A DNA stretch of 64,000 nt from Paenibacillus cellulosilyticus (GCF_003182255.1 NZ_QGTQ01000027.1:1-64000); one strand, 5' to 3'; counted from the first letter of the stretch, positions 29,760 to 39,652 are shown. Numbers and translations are program-made. Notes: generated by a model not told the origin, from the letters alone.

Positions 29760-31601
29760 GTGAGTAATGTGGCATACGGAAAAATTCCGGAATCCGCCAT
29801 TGAAGCGGTACGCAATGCGCATGACATCGTGGAGACGGTAGGGAAATACGTGCATCTCACCAAGAACGGGAAGTACATGAAGGGCCTATGTCCGTTCCAC
29901 TCGGAGCGAACGCCGTCGTTTACTGTAACGCCCGAATTGCAAATCTTCCATTGCTACGGCTGTGGCAAGAGCGGCAACGTCATTCGATTCATCGCTGAGA
30001 TTGAAGGGTACTCCTTTCCCGAAGCGGTACGCGTATTGGCAGAGGAAGCGAGCATACCCGTTACTTGGGCTGACGCTGCTGATGCAGGACCTCCTGCGGA
30101 TCCGAACCGAGACAAGCAGATTGAAGCACATGAGCTAACGGCCAAGCTGTATCATCATTTATTGATGAATACGAAGCAGGGGCAATCAGCACTTGCTTAT
30201 TTGCGTGGACGGGGAATGTCCGATAAGTTGATTGACCAATTCTCGATCGGATATGCGCCAGAGTCTTGGGACACGCTCGCCAAGTTTCTGGATTCAAGGA
30301 AGTTTCCGCTTCCGCTGATGGAGAAGGCTGGTTTATTGTCATCAAAGCAGGATGGCAGCGGGTACGTGGATCGATTTCGCGGACGAATCATGTTTCCAAT
30401 TTGGAATCGTGACGGCAAGGTGATTGCTTTCGCAGGACGTATTATGGGGGATGGCCAGCCGAAATATTTGAACTCGCCGGAATCACCGTTATTTACGAAG
30501 AGCCGCACGCTGTACAACTTCAACAATGCTCGGCCGGATATACGCAAACGGCGCAAAGTGGTCGTATTCGAAGGGTACATGGACGTCATTAAGACGTGGA
30601 GTGCAGGCATTCGGAATGGTGTAGCGACGATGGGAACGGCACTGACGGACGAGCATGCAGCGATATTAGCTCGATCGGCTGATGAGGTCACGATCTGTTA
30701 TGATGGCGACTCTGCTGGTAAGGCAGCCGCTATGAAAGCGATACCCATGTTCGAGAAAGCAGGAATGACCGTATCTGTCGCCATGCTGCCAGGCAACATG
30801 GATCCGGATGAGGCAATCGAGGCGTATGGACCGGATGCTTTTTTACGAGATGTAATGGATCACCCCGTGTCTGCAGTGAAATTTAAGCTTATATATTTGC
30901 GAAAAAACCATATGCTAGAAGAAGATGAGGGCCGTCGCAAATATTTGCTTGAAGCATCGAAAATTGTGGCTGAGCTTGAAACAGCGACTGAGCGCGAAAT
31001 GTACATGAAAGAGCTGTCACGCGAGTTTGGCGTTTCGATGGATGCACTGAAGCAGGATGTCCATGCGGTACGCTTGACAAATCAAAATTTGCAAAGCCCA
31101 AGGGATAATAACGATTTTTCGTGGAATAATGGTAGGAATGAAAAGCGTCCTTCGTCTTTTGGACCACCTACATTGCTCCCTGCCTACCAACAGGCTGAAC
31201 GGAAATTGTTATCCGTCATGATGCGAGACGCAGCAACGGCTCGGACGGTGCACGATCAGCTAGGCGATGCTTTTTATGTTGAGGATCACGCAGCGCTTGC
31301 TGCTTATTTATATGCATTTTATGCGCAAGGTCATGATCCTGATGTCAAACGGTTCATCTCCACGCTTCAAGACGATCGTCTTGAGCGGACAGCCGCTTCG
31401 ATTCTGTTAATGGACGGCGATTTTTCATTCAATGAGCAGGTGCTCAACGATTTCATTCGGGAAATTCGTAAAGTTCCTCTTTTACGCGAGTTGGAACAGA
31501 AGAAGGAGCAGTTGGTGCGGGCGGAGCGATCCGGAGACATTGCGCAGGCTGTGCAAATTGGAATTGAGATTATAACCCTAGAAAAAGAACTGAAGGAATA
31601 G
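29760..31601 (+). CDS. dnaG: DNA primase DnaG
   Basis: 613 aa. Zinc-binding domain (CPFH and CYGCG, about 44-69), the catalytic TOPRIM core with VVFEGYMDVI (about 267) and CYDGDSAGK (about 313), and a C-terminal helicase-binding domain. It makes RNA primers at the fork. GTG 29760 is chosen; GTG 29769 is an alternative. It is 36 bp from sigA. Confidence 0.97.
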   Translation: MSNVAYGKIPESAIEAVRNAHDIVETVGKYVHLTKNGKYMKGLCPFHSERTPSFTVTPELQIFHCYGCGKSGNVIRFIAEIEGYSFPEAVRVLAEEASIPVTWADAADAGPPADPNRDKQIEAHELTAKLYHHLLMNTKQGQSALAYLRGRGMSDKLIDQFSIGYAPESWDTLAKFLDSRKFPLPLMEKAGLLSSKQDGSGYVDRFRGRIMFPIWNRDGKVIAFAGRIMGDGQPKYLNSPESPLFTKSRTLYNFNNARPDIRKRRKVVVFEGYMDVIKTWSAGIRNGVATMGTALTDEHAAILARSADEVTICYDGDSAGKAAAMKAIPMFEKAGMTVSVAMLPGNMDPDEAIEAYGPDAFLRDVMDHPVSAVKFKLIYLRKNHMLEEDEGRRKYLLEASKIVAELETATEREMYMKELSREFGVSMDALKQDVHAVRLTNQNLQSPRDNNDFSWNNGRNEKRPSSFGPPTLLPAYQQAERKLLSVMMRDAATARTVHDQLGDAFYVEDHAALAAYLYAFYAQGHDPDVKRFISTLQDDRLERTAASILLMDGDFSFNEQVLNDFIREIRKVPLLRELEQKKEQLVRAERSGDIAQAVQIGIEIITLEKELKE

Positions 31602-31637
31602 CAGGATGATCGTTTCTAGGGAGGAGGGAGTCGGAAT

Positions 31638-32774
31638 ATGGCGAATGATCAACATACTGAACTAGATACGGAGCAGAAGCTTGAGTTGGTTAAAGACCAA
31701 CTAATCGATCACGGTAAGAAGAGATCCTCCTTAACGTACAAAGAGATAATGGAGAAGCTTGCCCCATTCGATCAGGATCCTGAACAAATCGATGAGTTCT
31801 TCGAGCAGCTTGATGACTTGGGAATTGAGGTCGTCAATGAGAATGACGATGACTCCCGGATGGGTCGGGACGAGCATGATCGGGAGAGAGATCAAGAGCA
31901 CGACGAATTCAATTTCGATGATGATCTATCATTGCCGCCAGGCATTAAGATTAATGATCCAGTGCGCATGTACTTGAAAGAAATTGGACGGGTTCCGCTG
32001 TTGTCGGCTGACGATGAGGTGGAATTGGCTAAGAGGATCGAGAAGGGCGATGAAGAAGCGAAGCGTCGTCTTGCAGAAGCAAACTTGCGACTCGTCGTAA
32101 GTATTGCGAAGCGTTATGTCGGACGCGGCATGCTGTTCCTCGACTTGATCCAGGAAGGCAACATGGGTCTGATCAAGGCTGTCGAGAAGTTCGACCATAC
32201 GAAAGGGTACAAATTTAGTACCTACGCAACATGGTGGATTCGTCAAGCCATTACGCGTGCGATCGCCGATCAGGCGCGTACGATTCGGATTCCAGTCCAC
32301 ATGGTAGAGACCATTAACAAGCTTATCCGGGTTTCCCGTCAATTACTGCAAGAGCTGGGACGCGAACCGACGCCAGAAGAAATCGCGGCGGAGATGGAGC
32401 TTAGCACCGATAAAGTTAGAGAGATCATGAAGATTGCACAAGAGCCAGTATCGCTGGAAACACCGATTGGTGAGGAAGACGATTCGCATCTTGGTGATTT
32501 TATCGAGGATCAGGAAGCACTTGCGCCGGCGGACGCAGCCGCTTATGAGTTGCTGAAGGAGCAGCTTGAAGATGTGCTGGACACGCTGACGGAGCGGGAG
32601 GAGAACGTACTTCGCCTTCGTTTCGGACTCGACGACGGGCGTACGCGCACGCTGGAGGAAGTCGGCAAAGTGTTCGGTGTTACGCGCGAACGGATTCGCC
32701 AGATTGAGGCCAAAGCGCTTCGCAAGCTGAGACATCCAAGCCGCAGCAAGCGGTTGAAAGATTTTCTTGAATAA
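31638..32774 (+). CDS. sigA: Principal sigma factor SigA (RpoD)
   Basis: 378 aa, with region 1.1 acidic N-terminus (about 1-95), region 1.2 ([11 protein letters not shown]), region 2 ([43 protein letters not shown]), region 3 and region 4 ([20 protein letters not shown]). The GGGAGGAGGGAG ribosome site is strong. Third gene of the yqxD-dnaG-sigA operon, closed by a terminator. Confidence 0.99.
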   Translation: MANDQHTELDTEQKLELVKDQLIDHGKKRSSLTYKEIMEKLAPFDQDPEQIDEFFEQLDDLGIEVVNENDDDSRMGRDEHDRERDQEHDEFNFDDDLSLPPGIKINDPVRMYLKEIGRVPLLSADDEVELAKRIEKGDEEAKRRLAEANLRLVVSIAKRYVGRGMLFLDLIQEGNMGLIKAVEKFDHTKGYKFSTYATWWIRQAITRAIADQARTIRIPVHMVETINKLIRVSRQLLQELGREPTPEEIAAEMELSTDKVREIMKIAQEPVSLETPIGEEDDSHLGDFIEDQEALAPADAAAYELLKEQLEDVLDTLTEREENVLRLRFGLDDGRTRTLEEVGKVFGVTRERIRQIEAKALRKLRHPSRSKRLKDFLE

Positions 32775-32779
32775 TCAGC

Positions 32780-32817
32780 AAGGACCTTTCTGCTTCATGC
32801 AGCAAGGTCTTTTTTTC
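32780..32817 (+). terminator. Terminator after sigA
   Basis: A two-part stem (AAGGACCTT / CAAGGTCTT plus CTGC/GCAG) is followed by a run of seven T. Confidence 0.9.
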
Positions 32818-32839
32818 CAAATCTGAAGGGGAGCGGATT

Positions 32840-33670
32840 ATGGATCAGCAACGAGGAAAAGTCATTGTACAAGAAATTGAGTACTGGCAAAAAAGCAAGC
32901 TGCTGCCGGATCACTACTGTGATTTCCTGCTAAATCTGTATGCTGAGCAAGCGGATCAATCGAAGCCGTCGAACCGGTTAACCGGGCGTGCTGCCGAAGC
33001 TGCAAGAAGCGCTTCAGGTAAGCAATGGCTGTTTGCAATTGTCTTTTTTTCCTTGATTTGCTTCGTTGTACTTCATTTTAACGCTTTTCATCCGCTATTG
33101 CAAATAGGTGTAACGGCTGTCGGCTTCGTGCTTTTGCTGTGGTACGGGCAACGAATGCGGCGTAAAAATGAGGCTGCAGGTATCGCTGTTATCGGGATGG
33201 ATATGCTAGGATTGCTTGGTATGGGAATTTATATTCTGCATCAGCATGACGATAACAGCTGGTCTTCAAAAGCACTGCTGCTAGCGGGCTGTGCACTGCT
33301 GTGGATTTGTTACGGGATTGGCGCCCGACTATCGCTGCTGCATTTGGCTGGATGGGTTGTACTTATTTTGCTATATGCATGGGTGCTGGCAAGACGAGAT
33401 GTTGAACCGCCTTGGTATGAAATTCAGCTCTATTGGGTGCCGATGACGTTCGTATTCGCGTGGTTTAGCTGGTTTATACAGCGTTGGTCGCGTCCCGTTG
33501 CTGCAGTGCTGTTCATCATCGGCTGCTTCATCTGGTTTATGCCGGAGCTGTATAGTACGATGTTTGTTGAAGATCGAGCATGGCCGCAGTTGATTATGTT
33601 CGCCAAGATCGCGATAGGCGGAGGGCTGCTGTTTGGATTAAGAAAACAATGGATTGCGTGGGTCGCTTAA
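32840..33670 (+). CDS. Unrecognised polytopic membrane protein
   Basis: 276 aa. A soluble helical N-terminus (about 1-60, EIEYWQKSKLLPDHYCDFLLNLY) precedes about eight membrane helices. The layout resembles DUF2157-type membrane proteins, but the match is by eye only. AAGGGGAGC lies before the ATG. The stop overlaps the trmK start (TAATG). Confidence 0.75.
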   Translation: MDQQRGKVIVQEIEYWQKSKLLPDHYCDFLLNLYAEQADQSKPSNRLTGRAAEAARSASGKQWLFAIVFFSLICFVVLHFNAFHPLLQIGVTAVGFVLLLWYGQRMRRKNEAAGIAVIGMDMLGLLGMGIYILHQHDDNSWSSKALLLAGCALLWICYGIGARLSLLHLAGWVVLILLYAWVLARRDVEPPWYEIQLYWVPMTFVFAWFSWFIQRWSRPVAAVLFIIGCFIWFMPELYSTMFVEDRAWPQLIMFAKIAIGGGLLFGLRKQWIAWVA

Positions 33671-34464
33671 TGATAACGAAATTGTCTCATCGGCTTGGCA
33701 CAATTGCTGAGCTAGTGCAAAGCGGTGCGCGTGTAGCCGATATCGGCTCTGACCACGCGTTGCTGCCGGTCTATCTTGTGTCTACGGGGAAGTGTCCTAC
33801 TGCTGTCGCCGGTGAACTGAACCAAGGTCCGTTCGAAGCAGCTCGGAAACAGGTTCGCGAAGCAGGACTGTCACAGAAGGTTGATGTTCGTAAAGGAAAT
33901 GGCTTGGCGGTTGTCACACCTGGTGAGACGGATACGATAACGATTGCAGGAATGGGCGGTCACTTAATCGCTTCGATTCTAGAAGAAGGCCGTGTCGCAG
34001 GGAAGCTGGAGCATGTAAGCGAGCTTGTGCTGCAGCCGAATGTCGGTGAGGATGCGGTTCGTCATTGGTTGACGGAGCATGGCTGGTCGCTCATGGAAGA
34101 GCGAATTCTAGAAGAGGATGGCAAAATTTACGAAGTGCTTCGAGCAATACGCTCGGAAGAAGCAGCATTACATAACAACGAGTTATATCAACCATCGCGT
34201 CTGCCTGTTCAATCGAATTCGGAAGTATCCATTAGCAGCGAAGAGGCAGTAGAACTTCTGTATCGATTCGGACCGTATTTGCTGGTTGAACCAACCGATG
34301 TCTTTTATCTCAAATGGGATAGTGAGCTTCGCAAAATGGATCGCATATGCGGGCAGATGGAGCAGTCTGGAGCGGAAGAGGCGATTACTCGAGCCAAGCA
34401 ATTCCGTCATGAAATGGCGCAAATAGAGGAGGTGCTTACATGTTTGCGAAAGGACAAACCGTAG
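33670..34464 (+). CDS. trmK: tRNA (adenine-22-N1)-methyltransferase TrmK
   Basis: 264 aa from ATG 33670, which overlaps the previous stop by one base. It methylates A22 of tRNAs. The SAM-binding start VADIGSDHALLPVYLV (about 20-35) and the IAGMGGHLIASILEEG motif are diagnostic of the YqfN family. The next gene overlaps by 25 bp. Confidence 0.95.
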   Translation: MITKLSHRLGTIAELVQSGARVADIGSDHALLPVYLVSTGKCPTAVAGELNQGPFEAARKQVREAGLSQKVDVRKGNGLAVVTPGETDTITIAGMGGHLIASILEEGRVAGKLEHVSELVLQPNVGEDAVRHWLTEHGWSLMEERILEEDGKIYEVLRAIRSEEAALHNNELYQPSRLPVQSNSEVSISSEEAVELLYRFGPYLLVEPTDVFYLKWDSELRKMDRICGQMEQSGAEEAITRAKQFRHEMAQIEEVLTCLRKDKP

Positions 34465-35561
34465 CGCAGCTGATGGAGCAGCTTGCTCCAAAACATTATG
34501 CTGTCGAAGGAGACCGCATCGGACTTCAGCTCGGTACGCTCAGCAAACCCATTACGAAGGTATTGGTTGCGCTAGACGTTACGGATGCGGTGGTAGATGA
34601 AGCGATTGAAGCAGGTGCGAATCTGATTATTGCGCATCACGCAATCATTTTCCGACCACTGGCTAAGATTGATACATCGACACCGGCAGGCAGGCTGTAT
34701 GAGAAGCTTATCAAGCATGATATCGCTGTTTATATCGCGCATACGAATCTCGATGTGACGGATGGTGGTATTAACGATTGGATGGCCGATATGCTTGGTA
34801 TCGCAGCAGAAGGCCGTACGAGCCTCGAGGAGGTACATACGGATAAGCTGTATAAGCTTGTCGTGTTCGTTCCGGAGACGCACGGAGAGCTCGTGCAGCA
34901 AGCGTTGTGGAATGCTGGCGCTGGTGCGATTGGTAACTATGACAGCTGCAGCTTCGTTATTGAAGGAACGGGGACGTTCCGTCCAGGAGCCAATACCGAT
35001 CCATTCATTGGCAAGCAAGGCAAGCTGGAACAGGTGAAGGAAGTACGCATTGAAACGGTGGTGCCGCACAGCATTCATCGTGCAGCTGTTCAAGCGATGC
35101 TCAAGGCACATCCTTACGAAGAGGTTGCTTACGACTTGTATCCGATCGATCTGAAGGGTCGTTCATTTGGTCTTGGACGTGTTGGCAAGCTGGAGCAGCC
35201 TACTACAATGGGTGAGCTGGTCGAACGAGTGAAAGCTGCGTTTGAGGTACCGTATGTGCGTGTTGTAGGCGATTTGAATGCACCTGTGAAGAAGCTTGCA
35301 GTTCTCGGCGGCTCCGGTGCAAAGTATGTTCGAGCAGCATCGTTTGCAGGCGCCGACGTGCTCGTAACAGGCGATATCGACTACCATACGGCGCATGATG
35401 CACTAGCAGACGGCATGATGATTATTGACCCTGGACATAACGTTGAGAAAATAATGAAGCAGCGCGTAGCTGACTGGCTTGCGGCTCGTCTAGCAGAGCG
35501 AAAATCGACGACAGAGGTCGTCGCTTCAAGTTTATCGACGGAGCCGTTCCAATTTGTATAA
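34440..35561 (+). CDS. yqfO: Nif3-like dinuclear metal protein (YqfO)
   Basis: 373 aa, the long form with a PII/CutA-like insert (about 125-235) between the two Nif3 halves. Metal ligands: IIAHHAIIF near 61-69, and DPGHNVEK near 331-338. Annotated elsewhere as a GTP cyclohydrolase I type 2 homologue; its biological role is unclear. GAGGAGGTG gives a strong start inside the end of trmK. Confidence 0.95.
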   Translation: MFAKGQTVAQLMEQLAPKHYAVEGDRIGLQLGTLSKPITKVLVALDVTDAVVDEAIEAGANLIIAHHAIIFRPLAKIDTSTPAGRLYEKLIKHDIAVYIAHTNLDVTDGGINDWMADMLGIAAEGRTSLEEVHTDKLYKLVVFVPETHGELVQQALWNAGAGAIGNYDSCSFVIEGTGTFRPGANTDPFIGKQGKLEQVKEVRIETVVPHSIHRAAVQAMLKAHPYEEVAYDLYPIDLKGRSFGLGRVGKLEQPTTMGELVERVKAAFEVPYVRVVGDLNAPVKKLAVLGGSGAKYVRAASFAGADVLVTGDIDYHTAHDALADGMMIIDPGHNVEKIMKQRVADWLAARLAERKSTTEVVASSLSTEPFQFV

Positions 35562-35591
35562 CGTTTGGATGCATTGGTTAACGATAATGGG

Positions 35592-35620
35592 TTGAGCTTT
35601 CGTAAATTTGCAGGTATACT
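35592..35620 (+). promoter_or_regulatory. SigA promoter of rnpB
   Basis: TTGAGC (35592-35597) and TATACT (35615-35620), 17-bp spacing, placing the start of transcription near the 5' end of RNase P RNA. Confidence 0.75.
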
Positions 35621-35633
35621 AACTAAGCGAACC

Positions 35634-36036
35634 GGAAAGTTTGACAGACAATCGCTGGCGGCTATAGGCCGCGAGAGGAAAGTCCGGGCTCCGTAGGGCA
35701 GGATGCTGGATAACGTCCAGTCAGCGCGAGCTGAAGGATAGTGCCACAGAAATGGACCGCCGATGGCCGGCTTACGCCGGATCAGGTAAGGGTGGAACCG
35801 TGGTGTAAGAGACCACGAGGAGTATAGGTGACTATATTCCTGGTAAACCCCATCTGGAGCAAGACCGAGAGAACGCAGCGCTGCAAAGCGCACCCTTGCC
35901 CGGGGCGTGTTCGGGTTGGTTGCTTGAGCCGTTCAGCAATGTTCGGCCTAGATAGATGATTGTCGCTAAGTAGGTGGGAGGGTCGTTCCCGTTTGCACCA
36001 CCGAAAGTACAGAACCCGGCTTACGGCAAACTTTCC
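35634..36036 (+). ncRNA. rnpB: RNase P RNA, class A-like
   Basis: The catalytic RNA of RNase P. Conserved blocks are GAGGAAAGTCCGGGCTCC near 35675, the GATCAGGTAAGGGTG block near 35780, and the ACAGAACCCGGCTTA block near 36009. The ends pair as helix P1 (GGAAAGTTTG / CAAACTTTCC). The block order and the AACCGCCGATGG-like segment follow the A-type (Escherichia coli-like) layout, not the Bacillus B-type. Confidence 0.95.
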
Positions 36037-36062
36037 GCACGATCCAAATAATGGATACAATA

Positions 36063-36115
36063 AAGAGTTGGCTCTGCGTCATGCAATCATGACAGCAGCG
36101 CGCAACTCTTTTTTT
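36063..36115 (+). terminator. Terminator after rnpB
   Basis: AAGAGTTG and CAACTCTT close a long stem-loop (inner stem GTCATG/CATGAC), followed by T8. Confidence 0.88.
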
Positions 36116-36146
36116 GTTCCTTCGCTGCTCAACCCAAAATAAAAAT

Positions 36147-36181
36147 AAGCGCGACCGAGTCAGTCTCAGCCGCGCTTTTTC
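36147..36181. terminator. Bidirectional terminator
   Basis: A 13-bp stem (AAGCGCG...CGCGCTT) with T runs on both strands lies between rnpB and the convergent protease gene. On the minus strand the tail reads TTATTTTTATTTT. Confidence 0.8.
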
Positions 36182-36210
36182 TATAACATACTAGCTTGCT
36201 CGAACGAAAG

Positions 36211-36247
36211 CTGTGCCCGCTAGGGCATGCGACTTCTTGCAGGCAGT
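36211..36247 (+). repeat. Short palindromic repeat (TGCCC-GGGCA type)
   Basis: GCTGTGCCC-GCT-AGGGCATGCGA is shared with 40589-40610 (different loop). It ends with CTTGCAGGCAGT, which also ends each tandem hairpin at 44121-44319. It appears to be one member of a dispersed hairpin family. Confidence 0.5.
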
Positions 36248-36265
36248 CAATTACCCGCAAAGCCC

Positions 36266-38143
36266 CTATGATTTCCCCAGCTTGCGCGCAACATTATGCG
36301 GATAACGCTGCAGCGAGACAGCCGATTGCTCTGCGGCATCGAGCGCTTTGACGACGTCGATTTGGCCATAACCAAAGTAGTTGTCCTTGCCTTTATCGCC
36401 CAGATCTTTTGCCGTCTGCCGGATAATGTCCATTACTTCCGTGTTCTTCAACTGCGGATTAATGGAACGAATTAGCGCAGCCAGTGCGGCTACGTGCGGA
36501 CTTGCCATCGAAGTGCCAGACAGGGCAGCATATTGGCTGCCAGGATAGGTGCTTGCGATCGCGTCGCCTGGAGCGGCTACGTCAATGTAGTCGCCGTAAT
36601 TCGAGAAGGAAGCTCGCTTGCCATTCTGGTCAGTTGCAGCGACAGCGAGCACTTCTTTATAAGCGGCTGGGTAACCCGGACGATCTGTGTTGTCATTCCC
36701 GCTTGCTGCGACGAGAACAACGTCATGGTCGAAGGCGTATTTGAGCGCATCGTGCAGAAATTCGGCTTCTGCATAGTTGCCGAGGCTCATGTTGATCACC
36801 TTGGCACCGTGGTCAGTAGCCCAGATAACACCTTGTGCGACGGAGTAGGTAGAGCCAGCACCACTGCTGTCGAGTACTTTGACTGGCAATAATTTGTTAT
36901 ACCAAGTCATTCCGGCGACCCCTTCGCCGTTGTTGACGGATGCAGCTATAATGCCTGCTACGTGTGTGCCGTGGCCCACATCGTCGTCGGGCGCATCTTC
37001 TTCACTTACGATATTCATCCCTGTGGCGAGCTTGCCTTTCAAATCAGGGTGATCGGCTTGGACGCCTGTATCCAGCACGCCTATAAGGATGGTATCGCTG
37101 CCTTTGCCGACACTCCATCCCTTCTCTGTGCTAATCGTAGGTAAATTCCATTGATATTCTTTATAAAGCACATCATTCGGAATAATCGACCTATGATTAT
37201 CCGATAATGCTGATGGCTGGCCTGATTGTATTTGACGATCGTTCGTCATATATAAATAATGGGGCTCGACATATACCGGCTTCCAGCGCTGCTGAAAATA
37301 ACGCATCATCGTCTTCGTTTCCATCTTCTTGGAGCGGAACACAAACGTGTAACCAAGCTTCTGGACAGAAATCGCATTAATATCTTTGCGAATTTGTGCC
37401 AGTTCAAGATCGGACGGATCTGTATGGAATCGAACGACGACCTCGTTAATGTGGTAGTGGCTTGCGCCGCCGTTGTCTTCGCCTGTTCGTACAGTTGTCT
37501 CTTCTGTGGAGTTCGCTTTCACGGACTCGACGCGATAATGTCCTTCAGCTGGATAAGGGACAAGCCGCAGGTTACGGCGTTGATGACGTTCGACTTGGCC
37601 TACAACATCCTGCTTCACGAGGCCGACGACGCCACTGCCAAGATGCTTCGGCTCAGGGCTGCCTAGTACGATGTAGCGTTGCCCGTCTTGCATGAACGGG
37701 GAAGACGAATACTTATCTCCTTTGGCTACAGCTGCACGAGCTTCCTTGAGCAACTTCACTGCTTTGTCGCCAACATTGTCTGGTATGGCGCCACGATCAA
37801 CCGACCGCTTAGGGTTCATCCAGCTAACGTAGAGCATATGCTTATGCATGTCCATCATGTTTTTGATTTTCTCGTTCTTGGTAGAACCTTCAGTATGTCC
37901 CGAAGCTAGATGCGCGAAATCCTTTGTGCATTCGGTCGTACACAGCATCGATGTAGCGTCCATATCATGCTGCATAATTTTGAGCTTGCTAGCTGTTTCA
38001 GCCTTGACGGACTCCGCATGTGATTTGGCGGTAGGAGCTGGTGCTGACTTGCTTGCTTTTGGCTCAGAACAGGACGTAAGGGGCATAACCATTAGTGCGG
38101 CTGTTGCCAAAGCGATCCAGCCTTTCCATTGTTGTTGTCGCAA
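36266..38143 (-). CDS. Lipoprotein subtilisin-like serine protease (S8)
   Basis: 625 aa on the minus strand, TTG start at 38143 with GGAGGAA 7 bases upstream. The N-terminus is a lipoprotein signal with lipobox LTSC (cleavage before Cys 25), so the enzyme should be anchored outside the membrane. A long pro-region (about 25-330) contains an inhibitor-like part. The peptidase S8 domain has Asp in VLDTGV (about 358), His in HGTHVAG (about 391) and Ser in GTSMASPH (about 546), so it looks active. It is alone, ending at a bidirectional terminator. Confidence 0.93.
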   Translation of the reverse strand: MRQQQWKGWIALATAALMVMPLTSCSEPKASKSAPAPTAKSHAESVKAETASKLKIMQHDMDATSMLCTTECTKDFAHLASGHTEGSTKNEKIKNMMDMHKHMLYVSWMNPKRSVDRGAIPDNVGDKAVKLLKEARAAVAKGDKYSSSPFMQDGQRYIVLGSPEPKHLGSGVVGLVKQDVVGQVERHQRRNLRLVPYPAEGHYRVESVKANSTEETTVRTGEDNGGASHYHINEVVVRFHTDPSDLELAQIRKDINAISVQKLGYTFVFRSKKMETKTMMRYFQQRWKPVYVEPHYLYMTNDRQIQSGQPSALSDNHRSIIPNDVLYKEYQWNLPTISTEKGWSVGKGSDTILIGVLDTGVQADHPDLKGKLATGMNIVSEEDAPDDDVGHGTHVAGIIAASVNNGEGVAGMTWYNKLLPVKVLDSSGAGSTYSVAQGVIWATDHGAKVINMSLGNYAEAEFLHDALKYAFDHDVVLVAASGNDNTDRPGYPAAYKEVLAVAATDQNGKRASFSNYGDYIDVAAPGDAIASTYPGSQYAALSGTSMASPHVAALAALIRSINPQLKNTEVMDIIRQTAKDLGDKGKDNYFGYGQIDVVKALDAAEQSAVSLQRYPHNVARKLGKS

Positions 38144-38417
38144 CTATTATTCCTCCATCTCCCCAATATGGGGCTATTCGCAGCATTCCTCCTTAGAGTA
38201 AGAAATCGGGATGTAAATTATGCGGAGAATGAGCGAAGGAGTGTACCATCGAGCATTTATTTATGGTACGATAATAAAGATTTTGTTGAAATATAAGTCG
38301 CGATAAGTCATCGATTTATGTAGGCTTATATTTTACCGGTATGAAACGCTGCTAGCACCACTCAGACGCCAGCAGGCCGTTTTACTTCGACGGGATAAGA
38401 AAGGGGAGCAACTCCAT

Positions 38418-38918
38418 ATGCCAGTTGCCAACGTTAAAGGTTTAAGCGAAACAACACACGCGAAGCTGAAGGAAGCTATTGTTCAATTAGAGTCGTTCCT
38501 GAACGAATATGCAGTGCCGCAGCTTGTGAATGGCGATACGAGTGAAGGCGCGGCGCTCTTCTATAAAGGGCTGCTCGCGGATCTGCGTCATCTGCTCGTT
38601 TACTCGGAGACGGTATATGAAAAAATCGGTATCGTCCTGCGCCGTCCGAACTTCGATACGGAAGCTGCTGAACGCAGCCTGTACGAGGCATACCATCAAG
38701 CGGTTGCAGCATTCTTCTATCCGAAGAACGAGTGCTACTCGGAAGATGGCCGTTACGCTTACACGGGTCAAGATGCCATTCGTTTCCGTTTTGTTCCGAC
38801 TCGTCCGGCACGTGAAATCGTATTGTCGGTATCCAAAGTGTATGAAGAGCTTCGTGATGAGCTGGCTTACTACGAGAATGACTACATGACACAGCGCCGC
38901 ATGCAAGGGCAAAAATAA
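38418..38918 (+). CDS. ypuI: YpuI family protein (DUF3907)
   Basis: 166 aa, helical, no membrane segment. It matches the conserved Bacillales YpuI family by pattern (EAYHQAVAAFFYPKNECYSEDGRYAYTG within residues 93-120). Function unknown. AAGGGGAG precedes the ATG. Confidence 0.8.
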   Translation: MPVANVKGLSETTHAKLKEAIVQLESFLNEYAVPQLVNGDTSEGAALFYKGLLADLRHLLVYSETVYEKIGIVLRRPNFDTEAAERSLYEAYHQAVAAFFYPKNECYSEDGRYAYTGQDAIRFRFVPTRPAREIVLSVSKVYEELRDELAYYENDYMTQRRMQGQK

Positions 38919-38970
38919 CCTCGCATGTGCTCGCCTCCGCTGCGGCAAGCTAGTAGCGGAGGTGATGGTG

Positions 38971-39171
38971 ATGCCAAGTGGCGTCAAGTGCAGCGTGTCG
39001 AATTGTACATTCTGGAAGGAAGGCAATCGTTGCAATGCCGATCAGATCGAGGTCGATTTAGACGCGCATGCCTCATTTTATGCGGAGTTTGCAAGTGAAT
39101 CATTTATCGATCATCAGGATGAAGCAACTGAATCATCTGTCACCTGCTGCCAAACGTTTCGGAAGAGGTGA
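38971..39171 (+). CDS. DUF1540 cysteine-rich small protein
   Basis: 66 aa from ATG 38971, 8 bases after GGAGG; ATG 38965 is also in frame. Cysteine pattern C-x4-C-x7-C then CC near the end, and the start GVKCSVSNCTFW, are typical of DUF1540 (probable metal binding, often spore-associated). 6 bp separate it from the next gene. Confidence 0.85.
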   Translation: MPSGVKCSVSNCTFWKEGNRCNADQIEVDLDAHASFYAEFASESFIDHQDEATESSVTCCQTFRKR

Positions 39172-39177
39172 CTTAAG

Positions 39178-39606
39178 ATGGGCAACGATTGGGAAGATTG
39201 GAGTTCACAGCCTGAAGAAGAATCGAACCATCATCATCCGCGCCGTACGGTATGGAGAAGACGCAAGCGGCGGGATGATGCGGAATTTTCGGCTGAAGCA
39301 GGAGCATTTCCAAGTTATACGGGCTATTTGCCAGATGCGCACAAGCGCCACGAAGCACATGTATATCAAGAAACGACGCGAAGGTCATCGTCAACGGCTT
39401 CATCTACAGTCGGATGGGTCGGCCTTATATTCGCCATTGCTTCTTGGTTTCTGTGGCCGGTTATTATGGGACCGACTGCAGCTGCACTAGGCTTGTACGC
39501 ATTCAGTACAGGCAGTCGGGCGCTTGGCATATGGGCCATGACGCTTGGTATTATTGCGGCTGCTGTCTATCTAGTGCTCATACCGATCTATATGGCAGCC
39601 CGATGA
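39178..39606 (+). CDS. Unrecognised two-helix membrane protein
   Basis: 142 aa. Charged N-terminal half (residues 1-75; His, Arg and acidic clusters), then two or three membrane helices with a glycine-rich pattern like DUF4190 proteins (GLIFAIASWFLWPVIMGP). AGAGGTGAC is the ribosome site. Function unknown. Confidence 0.75.
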   Translation: MGNDWEDWSSQPEEESNHHHPRRTVWRRRKRRDDAEFSAEAGAFPSYTGYLPDAHKRHEAHVYQETTRRSSSTASSTVGWVGLIFAIASWFLWPVIMGPTAAALGLYAFSTGSRALGIWAMTLGIIAAAVYLVLIPIYMAAR

Positions 39607-39614
39607 ATGTAACG

Positions 39615-39652
39615 AAGCCGGTGTTTCCGATTATCGGAAATATCGGCTTTTT
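39615..39652 (+). terminator. Terminator
   Basis: AGCCGGTGTTTCCGA pairs with CGGAAATATCGGCT around TTAT, then five T. It ends the 38418-39606 gene group. Confidence 0.85.

Noticed and set aside
35381-36142. Protein frames within rnpB
   Set aside because: They overlap the structured RNA and have no ribosome site or family match.
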